Below, piece after piece: positions 33,726 through 42,389 of a stretch of DNA of 64,000 nt (positions within the stretch are counted from its first letter, which is position 1; every line of letters starts with the position of its first letter). The translations under genes were made by a program, and so were the position numbers. Origin of the DNA: JAOPZW01 sp963807305 (GTDB lineage: Bacteria; Actinomycetota; Thermoleophilia; Solirubrobacterales; Solirubrobacteraceae); NCBI GenBank assembly GCA_963807305.1, contig CAWEBN010000014.1, positions 1 through 64,000 of the forward strand. The letters are read 5' to 3'. The notes under the pieces are model-generated. The model did not search any database. It had not been told where the DNA came from and saw only the letters and a program-made list of their open reading frames with translations.

Positions 33726-36700
33726 CTACGCGCGCGCCACGCCGATGCGCAGCTCGCGATCCTCGATGGTGGCGACGTGACCGTCGACCGAGCCGTCGTA
33801 GGCGATCTCGACGGCCAGTACCTCGCGGACGAGGTACTCCTCGTGGGCCTGCGCCGCGCCGACGAGCTCAGGGTCGCCGCCCAGCATGAGCCGGATGCGG
33901 TCCTCGACGGCGAGCCCCGCGGCCTTGCGCGCGTTCTGGACGGCGTGGACGACCTCGCGCGCGAGACCCTCGCGGCGCAGCTCATCGTCGAAGGCCAGCT
34001 CCAGCGCCACCGCGTGCGAGCCCTCGCGCTCCAGCTGGTAGCCCTCGAGCGGCGCCATGGCCAGCACCAGGTCGTCGGCGGCCAGTTGGTGATCGTGGCC
34101 GTCGACCGCGATGGCGATCGTCCGACCCTCCCGCAGCGCCTCGGCGACGTGCCCCGGCTCGAGCGACGCGACCGCCGCGGCCACCTGCGGCATCCCCTTG
34201 CCGAAGCGCGGCCCCAGCGCGCGGTAGTTGGGCTTGACGTCGTAGGAGCCGAGCTCGTCGGCGGCCTGGACGAAGCGCAGCTGCTTGACGTTGAGCTGGT
34301 CGCGCACGATGTCGGCCAGGCGCTCGATGCCCTCCCGTTCGCGCCCGACGGCCACGACGACCGCCTCCTTGAGCGGCTGGCGCAGCTTGACCTTCGCCGC
34401 GGCGCGCGCCGAGAGGCCGAGGCGGACGGTCTCGCGCGCCACCGCCATCGCGTCCTCGAGGCCGATGTCGCGGTCGCGGGTGGGATCCGCTTCGGGCCAG
34501 TCGGTGAGATGGACCGAGGGCTCCGTGCCGTCGAGGTTGTCGTAGAGCTCGTCGGCGACGAAGGGCGTGAAGGGCGCGATCAGCTTGGAGACGGTGAGCA
34601 GCGCCGTCTCCAGCGTGGCGAAGGCGGCGCCGTCGCCCTCCCAGAAGCGCCGGCGCGAGCCGCGGACGTACCAGTTGGAGAGATCGTCGACGAACTCGGC
34701 GATGGCCCGGCCGGACGTCGTCGTGTCGAACGCGTCCAGGCGCTCGGTGACCGTCTCGACCGTGGCGCTCAGACGCGACAGGATCCAATGGTCGAGGTCG
34801 GTCGCCTGGCCCTCGCGCTCGGGCTCGTAGGTCGAGAGGAACGCGTACGTGTTCCAGAGCTGGCGCAGGAAGAGACGGATCGACTCGCCGATCGTCTCGG
34901 CGTTGAAGCGGTAGCCGTCCCACGGGTTCTTGGCGGTGAAGAAGTACCACCGGACGGCGTCGGCCCCGAAGCGGTCGATGACCTCCCAAGGGGCGACGAT
35001 GTTGCCCTTGGACTTCGACATCTTCTGGCCCTCGCCATCGAGGATGAGCCCGAGGCAGACGACCGTCTCGTACGGCGAGCGATCGAAGAGCAGCACGCTG
35101 ACCGCCAGCAGCGAGTAGAACCACCCACGCGTCTGGTCGAGCGCCTCGCAGACGAAGTTCGCGTAGCTGCGCGCCTGGAAGCGCTCCTCGTTCTCGAACG
35201 GCGCGTGGTACTGCGCGAAGGGCATCGAGCCGGAGTCGAACCAGACGTCGATCACCTCGGGCACGCGCTCCATGCGCGCGCCGCACTGCGGGCACGGGAA
35301 GCCGACCTCGTCGACGAACGGCCGGTGCGGGTCCTCCAGCCGCACGCCGGACAGCTCCTCGAGCTCGTCGAGCGACCCGATGACGTGCGTGTGCTCGCCG
35401 TCCTTCGTGCAGCGCCACACGGGCAGCGGTGTGCCCCAGTAGCGCTCGCGCGACAGCGCCCAGTCGACGTTGCCGCGCAGCCAGTCGCCCATGCGCCCCT
35501 CGCGGATGTGCTCGGGGTACCAGTCGACCTCGCTGTTGGCCTCGATCAGCCGCTCGCGCAGCTTGGAGGTCGCGATGTACCACGACCGCTTGGCGTAGTA
35601 CATGAGCGGGTCGCCCGAGCGCCAGCAGTGCGGATAGGCGTGCTCGATCGTCTCGGCCCGCAGCAGGCGTCCGCGGGCGCGGAGGTCCTCGATCAGGTCG
35701 GGGTCGGCGTCCTTGACCTTGCGCCCGGCGTAGGGGCCGATGCGCTCGTCGTAGGTCCCGTCGGGGTGCACCGGGTTGACGACCTTCAGGCCGTACTGCT
35801 GGCCAAGGCGGAAGTCGACCTCGCCGAAGGCGATGGCGGTGTGGACGAGGCCGGTGCCGTCGTCGGCGGTCACGAAGTCGCCGAGCAGGACGCTGTGGCC
35901 GCGCTCGCCGTAGGCGTCGGCCTTCAGGTACGGGAAGGGCGGCTCGTAGCGCACTCCGTCGAGCGCCGCGCCGGGGAAGCGGTCGAGGATCCGAACGCCT
36001 TCGGAGCCGAGGACGCGCTCGACGAGGCCCTCGGCCACGATCACCGGGGCGTCGAGCGGGCCCGCCTTGGCCCGCACGTAGATGAGCTCGGGGTCGACCG
36101 CGACCGCCGCGTTGGAGACCAGGGTCCACGGCGTGGTGGTCCACACGAGCAGCTCGTCGCCCGCCTGCACCGGGCCGCCGTCCTCGACCACCGGCAGGCG
36201 CACGTAGACGCTCGGATCGACGACGTCCTGATAGCCGAGCGCGACCTCGTGGCTGGAGAGCGCCGTGCCGCAGCCCGGGCAGTAGGGCACGACCTTGTGG
36301 CCCTCGTACAGCAGCCCCTTGTCATGGATCTGGCGTAGCGCCCACCAGACCGACTCGATGTACGTCGCGTCGAGCGTGCGGTAGGCGTCGTCGAGGTCGA
36401 TCCAGAAGCCGATGCGCTCGGTCAAGGCGTTCCAGTCCTCGAGGTACTCGAAGACCGCCTCGCGGCAGCGCTGGTTGAACTCGGCGATCCCGAACTGCTC
36501 GATCTCCTGCTTGTTCTCGATCCCGAGCTGCTTCTGGACCGCGATCTCGACCGGCAGGCCGTGCGTGTCCCAGCCACCCTTGCGCTCGACCTGGTAGCCG
36601 CGCATCGTCTTGTAGCGCGGGTAGATGTCCTTGAACACGCGCGCGAGGACGTGGTGGACGCCGGGCCTGCCGTTGGCCGTCGGCGGACCCTCCCAGAAGA

Positions 36701-36827
36701 CCCACGGCTCGGCGCCGTCGCGGCGGCGGACCGACTCGTGGAAGATGTCGCGCTCACGCCAGCGCGCGAGGACCTGCTCCTCGAGCTCGGGGAAGGACTG
36801 CTGCGGGTCGACCGGGCGGCGCGCCAT
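33726..36827 (-). CDS. ileS: Isoleucyl-tRNA synthetase, type II
   Basis: 1033 residues from ATG 36827. The HIGH-equivalent is GRPGVHHVL with KGGWDTHGLPVE nearby, and KMSKS is intact as GQKMSKSKGN. Two zinc-knuckle-like pairs appear in VPYCPGCGTAL and PCPQCGARM. The editing domain (about 190-400) contains WTTTPWTL and DGTGLVHTA-type motifs. The sequence form is that of the eukaryote-like type II IleRS found in actinobacteria, a class usually insensitive to mupirocin. It charges tRNA-Ile and edits valine. Divergent from a secreted-protein gene. Confidence 0.97.
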   Translation of the reverse strand: MARRPVDPQQSFPELEEQVLARWRERDIFHESVRRRDGAEPWVFWEGPPTANGRPGVHHVLARVFKDIYPRYKTMRGYQVERKGGWDTHGLPVEIAVQKQLGIENKQEIEQFGIAEFNQRCREAVFEYLEDWNALTERIGFWIDLDDAYRTLDATYIESVWWALRQIHDKGLLYEGHKVVPYCPGCGTALSSHEVALGYQDVVDPSVYVRLPVVEDGGPVQAGDELLVWTTTPWTLVSNAAVAVDPELIYVRAKAGPLDAPVIVAEGLVERVLGSEGVRILDRFPGAALDGVRYEPPFPYLKADAYGERGHSVLLGDFVTADDGTGLVHTAIAFGEVDFRLGQQYGLKVVNPVHPDGTYDERIGPYAGRKVKDADPDLIEDLRARGRLLRAETIEHAYPHCWRSGDPLMYYAKRSWYIATSKLRERLIEANSEVDWYPEHIREGRMGDWLRGNVDWALSRERYWGTPLPVWRCTKDGEHTHVIGSLDELEELSGVRLEDPHRPFVDEVGFPCPQCGARMERVPEVIDVWFDSGSMPFAQYHAPFENEERFQARSYANFVCEALDQTRGWFYSLLAVSVLLFDRSPYETVVCLGLILDGEGQKMSKSKGNIVAPWEVIDRFGADAVRWYFFTAKNPWDGYRFNAETIGESIRLFLRQLWNTYAFLSTYEPEREGQATDLDHWILSRLSATVETVTERLDAFDTTTSGRAIAEFVDDLSNWYVRGSRRRFWEGDGAAFATLETALLTVSKLIAPFTPFVADELYDNLDGTEPSVHLTDWPEADPTRDRDIGLEDAMAVARETVRLGLSARAAAKVKLRQPLKEAVVVAVGREREGIERLADIVRDQLNVKQLRFVQAADELGSYDVKPNYRALGPRFGKGMPQVAAAVASLEPGHVAEALREGRTIAIAVDGHDHQLAADDLVLAMAPLEGYQLEREGSHAVALELAFDDELRREGLAREVVHAVQNARKAAGLAVEDRIRLMLGGDPELVGAAQAHEEYLVREVLAVEIAYDGSVDGHVATIEDRELRIGVARA

Positions 36828-36889
36828 CTGAAGGCGGATTGTAGGAGCGCAACCCGCCGCGCCCCCCGCGCGTTGCAACACTCGTGGCC

Positions 36890-38128
36890 ATGCGCGTAGC
36901 CCTGATCGCCCTGCTCGCCCTCGCCGGGGTGCCCGCCGCCGCCGGCGCGGCACCGTGGAGCGCTCCGCGCTCGGTGACCGAGAGCGGCCTCTCCCGCGAG
37001 CCCGCGGTCGCGCTCGGCGGGCCCGATGCGGCGGCCGTCGCCTACGTCCGCCACATCGGCGGCGCCGATCGCGTCGAGCTGCGGCCGGGCACGGTCGACC
37101 GCCTGCGCACGCCCGTGATCGTCGACCGCGACGCGCGCCATGGCCTCGACTCGCCGACGCTGACCTACAGCGGCCACGACGCGCTGCTCGTCTGGCGGCG
37201 CTTCCGCGACGCGAACGCCCGGGTGCTCGAGCTCGCCTCCGTGTCGCACGCGGGCGCAGCGACCACCCCGCGGGCGATCACAGGACCGCCGAACGCCTTC
37301 AGCCCCGCCTTCGTCGATCCCGGCCTACTGACCTTCTGGCGCCGGCAGGCCGCCTACACGGTCGCGATCGCCAACCGGAACGCCGGCGCGAAGACGCGCC
37401 TGCCGGCGGGCGCCGCGTTCGAGTCCGTGGTCGCCGCGCTGCCGGATCGCACGCTCGTCGCGGCGTGGCCAAGCGGCGGCGTCATCTTCGCGGCCACCCG
37501 CGCGCCCGGCGCGAGCACTTTCGGTGCCCCAGTACGGCTCTCGGCGCCCGGCGGCTTCGCGCGCTCGCCGCAGCTGGCCTTCACGCCCGACGGCCACACG
37601 GTGGCCCTCTGGACGCAGTCCGACGGCCTGGGGCGCGCCCTCGTGTCGTCGGCGCGGCCTCCCGGCGGAGCGTTCGGGGCGCCGACGGTCGTGCGTCCCT
37701 CGAGCGATCAGGTCCTCACGGTGCGAGCGCTCGGCAGCAGCGCGGGCGACGTCCTCGTCGCCTTCGTGTCCGCACGCTCCGACGCCCCGGCCGGCCCGCT
37801 GCGGGCCCTGCGCCTGGGGCCGAACGGGCAGGCATCGAGCCCGGTGCGCACGCTGACACCCTCAGGCGAGCGGACACGCGACGTGTCGCTCGCGGCCGAC
37901 AACGGCGCCGGCTACGCCGCATGGACCACCGGCGGGGTGATGAGCCGTCACGCCGTCCGGGTCGTGCGGATCGCCGGCTCGATCGTGGGGACGGTGCGCA
38001 AGCTGTCGGGCTCCGACGGCGCGGTCGCCGCCCCGCCGGCCTTCGCGATGACGCCGCGCGGGCGCGCGCTGATCGCCTACGCGACGACCAGCGGCCGCAT
38101 CCGGCTGGTCACGCGACGGGCCGGATGA
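36890..38128 (+). CDS. Secreted protein of unknown function, possible beta-propeller
   Basis: 412 residues from ATG 36890 (a GTG two codons earlier is possible). Residues 1-21 are a signal peptide (VALIALLALAGVPAAAGA). The remainder shows repeated blocks of about 50 residues with small strands (VAYVRHIGG, LLVWRRFRDAN, VAAWPSGGVIFAA, VALWTQSDGLGRALVS, YAAWTTGGVM, LIAYATTSGRIRLV), consistent with a propeller. No catalytic motif or anchor recognised. Confidence 0.75.
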   Translation: MRVALIALLALAGVPAAAGAAPWSAPRSVTESGLSREPAVALGGPDAAAVAYVRHIGGADRVELRPGTVDRLRTPVIVDRDARHGLDSPTLTYSGHDALLVWRRFRDANARVLELASVSHAGAATTPRAITGPPNAFSPAFVDPGLLTFWRRQAAYTVAIANRNAGAKTRLPAGAAFESVVAALPDRTLVAAWPSGGVIFAATRAPGASTFGAPVRLSAPGGFARSPQLAFTPDGHTVALWTQSDGLGRALVSSARPPGGAFGAPTVVRPSSDQVLTVRALGSSAGDVLVAFVSARSDAPAGPLRALRLGPNGQASSPVRTLTPSGERTRDVSLAADNGAGYAAWTTGGVMSRHAVRVVRIAGSIVGTVRKLSGSDGAVAAPPAFAMTPRGRALIAYATTSGRIRLVTRRAG

Positions 38129-38147
38129 CGCGGACGGGACTGGCAGG

Positions 38148-38600
38148 TCAGGCGGCGCGCGGGGTGGCCTCTGTCGCGAGCTTGCGGCAGATCTCCGCCA
38201 GCGAGCGCTTCTCGGCCTCGTCGAGGACCGCGAACGCGCTCTGGACGCGCGCGGTGTGCTCAGGGAAGAGCCGGTCCACGAGCTCCTGGCCCACGGCCGT
38301 CAGCGCCACGGTCGCGGCGCGGCGGTCGTGCGCGAGGCGGCTGCGGACCACCAGCCCGCGATGCTCGAGCGTGGTGACCACCTCGGTCGCGTTCGCCTTG
38401 GACGTCTGAAGGCGCCGGCGCAGCGTGCGCAGCTCCATGTCGCCGCCGGCGATGGTGAGCACGACGAGGACACTGAAGCCCGAGGCGCTCAGACCCTCGC
38501 GCTCGAGGTTGCTCGACAGCCGGCGCCTGACGCTCGACTCGGCGCGCAGCAAGGAGTCGAGCGCGCGGTGCGCAAGCGGATCACCGGGCACGAGCGTCAT
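38148..38600 (-). CDS. MarR family transcriptional regulator
   Basis: 150 residues. The winged-helix core is LSASGFSVLVVLTIAGGDMELRTL (read in two parts), TSKANATEVVTTLEHRGLVVR and the wing HDRRAATVALTAVGQELV. Dimerisation helices flank it. MarR proteins repress nearby genes and respond to phenolic or oxidative signals. It converges on the secreted-protein gene and faces a small membrane-protein gene on the other side. Confidence 0.9.
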   Translation of the reverse strand: MTLVPGDPLAHRALDSLLRAESSVRRRLSSNLEREGLSASGFSVLVVLTIAGGDMELRTLRRRLQTSKANATEVVTTLEHRGLVVRSRLAHDRRAATVALTAVGQELVDRLFPEHTARVQSAFAVLDEAEKRSLAEICRKLATEATPRAA

Positions 38601-38716
38601 CGCGCGGACATCATGCCGGGCGCGGCGGACGGTGGCCGGCCGTGCTCTGCTCCTACGGACGTCCAGTTGTCGAGATTCGACCTCAGGATCCTTCGACCCT
38701 GGCCGATTGCCGGTTC

Positions 38717-39103
38717 GTGGACGTCGCCGCTTACTTCGTCGGACTGGCCTGTGGCCTGGTCTTCCTGCTGCCCACCGTACGCCGCATGCGCACCGCGCGT
38801 GCCGCGATGGAGGCCGCCCGCGCCCTCGAGCGCTCCACCCAGGTGGAGCTGTGCGTCGTGCGCGAGCGCAACGCCAGCGAGGTCGCCGGCCTGCGCCGCT
38901 CGCACGACGACGAGCTCAACGCCCTGCGCGGGCGCTTCGGGCTCGAGGTGCGGATGCTGCGCGAGGCCGTCTCGAGCGCCCGTCAGGAGCTCGACCGCAA
39001 CCAGGGGATCGAGCGCCTGGTCAGCCAGGTCGCCGAGACCGTCGAGCGCGTCGAGCGCGAGCTGCGGCGCATCGACCGCCGCCCGCGCGTCAAGCGCCGC
39101 TAG
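38717..39103 (+). CDS. Membrane-anchored coiled-coil protein
   Basis: 128 residues from GTG 38717; a GTG at 38642 would add 25 residues of poor composition. One N-terminal transmembrane helix (VAAYFVGLACGLVFLLPTV) is followed by a long charged helix (ARALERSTQVELCVV, LRRSHDDELNAL, ELDRNQGIERLV) ending in a basic tail RRPRVKRR. Likely a membrane-tethered coiled coil of unknown role. The 186 bp after it hold no gene that I can support. Confidence 0.6.
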   Translation: MDVAAYFVGLACGLVFLLPTVRRMRTARAAMEAARALERSTQVELCVVRERNASEVAGLRRSHDDELNALRGRFGLEVRMLREAVSSARQELDRNQGIERLVSQVAETVERVERELRRIDRRPRVKRR

Positions 39104-39289
39104 CCCCCGGCACCACGTCTCAGCCGATGGCCTCCCGGCGCCTGCGCTGCTCCCCTTCGGGCCGGCCGTGGTGCTGCCGCCCGCGTCGCACCGCGCCGCA
39201 CGCACGCTGTGCGCGCTGCTCGGCGAGCCGCTCGCGCGGCGCCGCCCGCGCGTCGCGCTGCTCGCTCGCTTCCTCCTGACGCCCCGCCG

Positions 39290-39751
39290 CTACCCGCGCG
39301 CGGCGTAATCGACCGTCGCGAACGGCCACTCCTCGGCCAGCCAGCGGCTGACCGCCGCGTGCAGCGCGGCGTCGAGCTCGGCGCGGTCCGCACGGACCCA
39401 CGAGCGCACGTCGGCATCGAAGCGCCCGTCGCGCGAGGGATAGATGTAGACACAGCCGATGACGTCGTCGCGGTCGGGCGCGAGGACGGTGTACGTGAAG
39501 CCGGTCCGCCGCGCGTAGTCGTCGGCGTGGCGTTCGAGGTCGGACAGGTTCTCCTCGAGCGACATGCCCTCGAGCGGCGGCCAGTCGTGGCCGCGGAAGC
39601 CAGGCGTGGCCAGGATGTGCTCGATGCTCGTGCTCCAGGCGGCGTGGTCGGGCTCGTTGTGCTCGGGGCCGAGCGGGAGGAGCCGCAGGGCGGGCGTCGT
39701 CAGCCCCCGCGGGACCTCGAAGTCCTCGGGGACGAACGGCGCCAGCGTCAG
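39290..39751 (-). CDS. GNAT-like N-acetyltransferase, apparent CTG start
   Basis: 153 residues. LRLLPLGPEHNEPDHAAW, FTYTVLAPDRDDVIGCVYIYPS and SWVRADRAELDAALHAAV fit a GNAT subgroup common in actinobacteria. No ATG, GTG or TTG lies in frame near the homologous start; the best start is CTG 39751, which forms a CTGA overlap with the MerR stop and follows a G-rich ribosome-like site. Substrate unknown. Last gene of the MerR/PAS cluster. Confidence 0.75.
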   Translation of the reverse strand: MTLAPFVPEDFEVPRGLTTPALRLLPLGPEHNEPDHAAWSTSIEHILATPGFRGHDWPPLEGMSLEENLSDLERHADDYARRTGFTYTVLAPDRDDVIGCVYIYPSRDGRFDADVRSWVRADRAELDAALHAAVSRWLAEEWPFATVDYAARG

Positions 39752-40629
39752 CCCCGCCCGCCGACCGCGAGCAGCGTGCGCTCGGGCGCGGCGACGCGCT
39801 GCTCGCCCGGGCTCGCGAGCAGTCGCTCGGTGGCGGCGAGCGGGCTGTCGCCCAGCCGCGGGACGGTCGTCGGCCCGCTCGACGGCAGGGCGCCGCGGAA
39901 GTCGTAGACGGTGACCCCGTCGCCGCCCGTGCGCCGGGCGGCGTAGACCAGGCGCCCGAGGGCGTCGAGCGAGGCGCGCCGCCCGGTCAGCACGACGGCG
40001 CGCGGCTCCAGCGCGTGCAGCGCGCGGCTGAGGCGACCGGGGTCGAGCGCCATGGTCAGGGTCAGGACGCGCAGACCGCGACGGCGCAGGCACAACTCGA
40101 GGGCCTGAGCGTGCAGGGCATCCATGTCGCACGGCGCGCTGGCGTCGAAGACGAGCACGCCGTCCTCGCGGGTGGCCGGCGGCGCGACGCGGGTCGCGGC
40201 GGCCAGCCAGCCGGTGGCCCAGCGCCACGCGAAGCCGTACTCGGGAGTGGCCCCCTCGCCCTCGGGGTCGAGGCTCTCGACGCCGGGGAGGAGCACCTCC
40301 TCGACGGTGCGCTCGACCGAGCGCACGGCCAGGCTCTCCTCGAGTACGCGGTCGGCGTCGACCTCGTCAAAGCGTGCGAAGGCGCTGCGCAGGCGCGACG
40401 GCGTGGCCGGCCCGGCGCCGCGCTCGCGGGCCAGGGCGACGGCCGAGGAGATGTTGTGGGTCTCCTCGAAGGCGGAGCGCAGGGCCTCGATCTCGTTGAG
40501 GTCGAACTGCCGGTGGCCGCCGGCGGTGCGGCGCGGCTCGGGGTAGCCGAAGCGCCGCTCCCATGAGCGCAGGGTGTTGGGGCTGACGCCGAGCATGGCC
40601 GCAGCGGCGTTGGTGCGGATCGCGCCCAT
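39748..40629 (-). CDS. MerR-family regulator with degenerate B12-binding-type sensor (copy 1)
   Basis: 293 residues from ATG 40629. Residues 5-70 are the MerR winged helix (AAAMLGVSPNTLRSWERRFGYP, RTAGGHRQF). A helical cap-like domain follows (VRSVERTVEEVLLPGVESL), then a Rossmann-like domain (GVLVFDASAP, RVLTLTMALDPGRL, PRAVVLTGRR). This is the layout of CarH/LitR photoreceptor-regulators, but the ExHxxG cobalamin ligand and the WxxxEH motif are absent, so B12 binding is doubtful. Close paralog of the 41253-42164 protein. Confidence 0.85.
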   Translation of the reverse strand: MGAIRTNAAAAMLGVSPNTLRSWERRFGYPEPRRTAGGHRQFDLNEIEALRSAFEETHNISSAVALARERGAGPATPSRLRSAFARFDEVDADRVLEESLAVRSVERTVEEVLLPGVESLDPEGEGATPEYGFAWRWATGWLAAATRVAPPATREDGVLVFDASAPCDMDALHAQALELCLRRRGLRVLTLTMALDPGRLSRALHALEPRAVVLTGRRASLDALGRLVYAARRTGGDGVTVYDFRGALPSSGPTTVPRLGDSPLAATERLLASPGEQRVAAPERTLLAVGGRG

Positions 40630-40755
40630 GCGCGATGTATCGAGCGTTGGCGAGGTTTGCGCAACGATGGCAAGCGAAGCTGCAGCTTGGGCGGTTCGTT
40701 GCAGGCGCAGGAAAGCGCGGCGCGACGCCGACGCCACGGGTGTTTCTTCGGCGCG

Positions 40756-41256
40756 CTAGGCCCGGCCGTCGGCCAGGACGACGAGCGCCGCGCGCGGCGG
40801 GCCGCAGGGGGCGATGCGCGCCCAGAAGCGGATGCCGTACTCCTTGGCCGGGCGCAGGACGACATGGTGCGTCTCGCCGGGGCCACGGGCCGCGTGCACG
40901 ACCAGGTTGACCAGCGACTCCGGCCCGCCGATCTCGACGTCGGCCGGCACGAGCAGGTCGCCGATGTGCGAGTTGACGACCTCGGTCTCGGACGTCAGCA
41001 GCAACTGCTCGGCCAGGCGGCTGACCGCGCAGATCGAGAGCTGGCCGTCGACCAGCAGGAACGGGTCCTGCGGGCTCGGCGCGGCGTCCGGCGGCGCCGA
41101 CACGAGCAGCCCGAGCCCGCAACGCGAGCACACGCGCGAGGCCGGCTGGATGTCGGACGGCTGCGGCTGGCGGCCGCAATGCCCGCAGAACTGAACATCG
41201 GGGCGGGGACGATCTCCGTGGCCCGGAAGGGCTACGAGACGTGGGCGTTCGATCAC
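40756..41256 (-). CDS. Zinc-ribbon plus PAS-fold protein
   Basis: 166 residues from GTG 41256, overlapping the stop of MerR copy 2 (GTGA). An N-terminal CGHCG and CSRCG pair forms a zinc ribbon. The remainder (about 60-166) has PAS topology: FLLVDGQLSICAVSRLAEQLL, IGDLLVPADV, HHVVLRPAKEYGIRFWARIAPCG and AALVVL. Probably a small redox, ligand or protein-interaction sensor working with the flanking MerR proteins. 126 bp separate it from MerR copy 1. Confidence 0.75.
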   Translation of the reverse strand: MIERPRLVALPGHGDRPRPDVQFCGHCGRQPQPSDIQPASRVCSRCGLGLLVSAPPDAAPSPQDPFLLVDGQLSICAVSRLAEQLLLTSETEVVNSHIGDLLVPADVEIGGPESLVNLVVHAARGPGETHHVVLRPAKEYGIRFWARIAPCGPPRAALVVLADGRA

Positions 41257-42164
41257 GAGGCTTTCACCTGACGGCGGTCATCCGGCTGTGCGATTTCGTC
41301 TTCAGCCGGAGCGGCCACCCCCCGCGGCCGGCCATCGAGAATGTCTAGCACGAGGCGATGCGCTTCGCCAGCGGAATCAGGCAAAATCCGCGCCGTCGTA
41401 CGCGCCGCATCGGCGCGTCCGCCACGGCGGTAGAGCGTCATCGGCAGAGCACCGCTGGCCGCACGGACCCGATAGGCCCAGCGCGCCACGTCGTCGTCGG
41501 ACGCGTGGGCGCCCGCGATGACCACGACCTGCGGGGCGAACGCCCCGAGGACCTCGGTGAGCCCGGCCACGCCGGTGATCGGCAGGACGAGCACGCGGGC
41601 GCCGGAGCGCACCGCGAAGAGCTGCAGCGCCTTGAGCGCCAGCGCGTCGGGGTCCAGGTCGTCGCGGGTGGCATCGCCGACCAGGACCGCGGCCGGGCGC
41701 ATCGGAGGCGGAGCCATCCGCTGCGCACGCTGCAGCCAATCGGTCGCCCAGCGGGCCGCGAAGGCCCAGGGCGCCGAGTCGAAACCGTGGCGCTCGCCGA
41801 TCTCGCGGATCGACGGAAGCAGCACCTCCTCGACGCTGCGCTCGACCGAGCGCAGGGCGAGGGCGGCCTCCATGGCCGCGTCGGCCCGATCGAGCTCGAA
41901 CGCCTGCAGCGCCCCGATGAGGGTGCTCGTGTCCGAGCTCAGTGACTCGCGCGCGCGGGAGATGGCCGACGAGATCGACAGGCCCTCCTGGAGCGCGTCG
42001 CGCAGAGCGGCGACCTCTCCATGGGTGTAGAGCCGGTGCTTTCCCGCCGTCCGCTGGGGCTTGGGATAGCCGAAGCGACGCTCCCAGGCACGCAGCGTAT
42101 TCGGGCTCACATTGAGCACGGCGGCAGCCTCGGATGTCTTGAGCGTGCGCACGAAGTCCTCCAT
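41253..42164 (-). CDS. MerR-family regulator with degenerate B12-binding-type sensor (copy 2)
   Basis: 303 residues from ATG 42164. The MerR domain (SEAAAVLNVSPNTLRAWERRFGYP, RTAGKHRLYTHGEV) is nearly the same as in copy 1. The cap-like part reads LRSVERSVEEVLLPSIREIGERHG and the Rossmann-like part AAVLVGDATRDDLD, RVLVLPITGVAGL, QVVVIAGAHAS. The cobalamin motif is missing again. Head gene of a probable four-gene unit and divergent from the HD-GYP gene. A perfect 12-bp inverted repeat lies 42 bp upstream of the start. Confidence 0.85.
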   Translation of the reverse strand: MEDFVRTLKTSEAAAVLNVSPNTLRAWERRFGYPKPQRTAGKHRLYTHGEVAALRDALQEGLSISSAISRARESLSSDTSTLIGALQAFELDRADAAMEAALALRSVERSVEEVLLPSIREIGERHGFDSAPWAFAARWATDWLQRAQRMAPPPMRPAAVLVGDATRDDLDPDALALKALQLFAVRSGARVLVLPITGVAGLTEVLGAFAPQVVVIAGAHASDDDVARWAYRVRAASGALPMTLYRRGGRADAARTTARILPDSAGEAHRLVLDILDGRPRGVAAPAEDEIAQPDDRRQVKAS

Positions 42165-42205
42165 GCCACCAGTCTGACACGCCGCTGTCTGCGGGCGCAC
42201 AGATC

Positions 42206-42236
42206 TTGCACGGGTTTCGCAGGAAAACCCGTGCAA
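42206..42236. promoter_or_regulatory. Perfect 12-bp inverted repeat in the MerR2/HD-GYP control region
   Basis: TTGCACGGGTTT (42206-42217) and AAACCCGTGCAA (42225-42236), with a 7-nt loop. A TGTACA stands just to the right (42252-42257). Its place upstream of the MerR start suggests an autoregulatory operator; as RNA it would also be a strong hairpin. Confidence 0.55.
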
Positions 42237-42301
42237 TTGAATCTGGACGTGTGTACATTCCAGCACGTCCGATCCAGCGAACCCCCACGGAGGGGAGGAC
42301 T

Positions 42302-42326
42302 TATAATGTTTGTTAGCGGCCGCTAA
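42302..42326 (+). promoter_or_regulatory. Consensus TATAAT and 14-bp palindrome ahead of the HD-GYP gene
   Basis: TATAAT (42302-42307) is a perfect -10. TTAGCGGCCGCTAA (42313-42326) is a perfect palindrome centred near the expected transcription start. No clear -35 is seen. The same bases contain a six-codon frame MFVSGR (42306-42326) preceded by GGAGGGGAGG at ideal distance, a possible leader peptide. Confidence 0.45.
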
Positions 42327-42389
42327 ATCGGCAGACAACCTTCCCACTGATCTAGGCCCGGGTGAAACGACGCTGTAGCGTCCTCGCTC

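Noticed and set aside
33195..36338. A 1047-codon plus-strand open frame
   Set aside because: It is the antisense of isoleucyl-tRNA synthetase, whose catalytic motifs are all on the minus strand.
39107..39308. Possible small gene after the coiled-coil protein (LPPASHRAARTLCALLG region)
   Set aside because: No clear start or ribosome site, overlaps the acetyltransferase end, and composition is that of a shadow frame.
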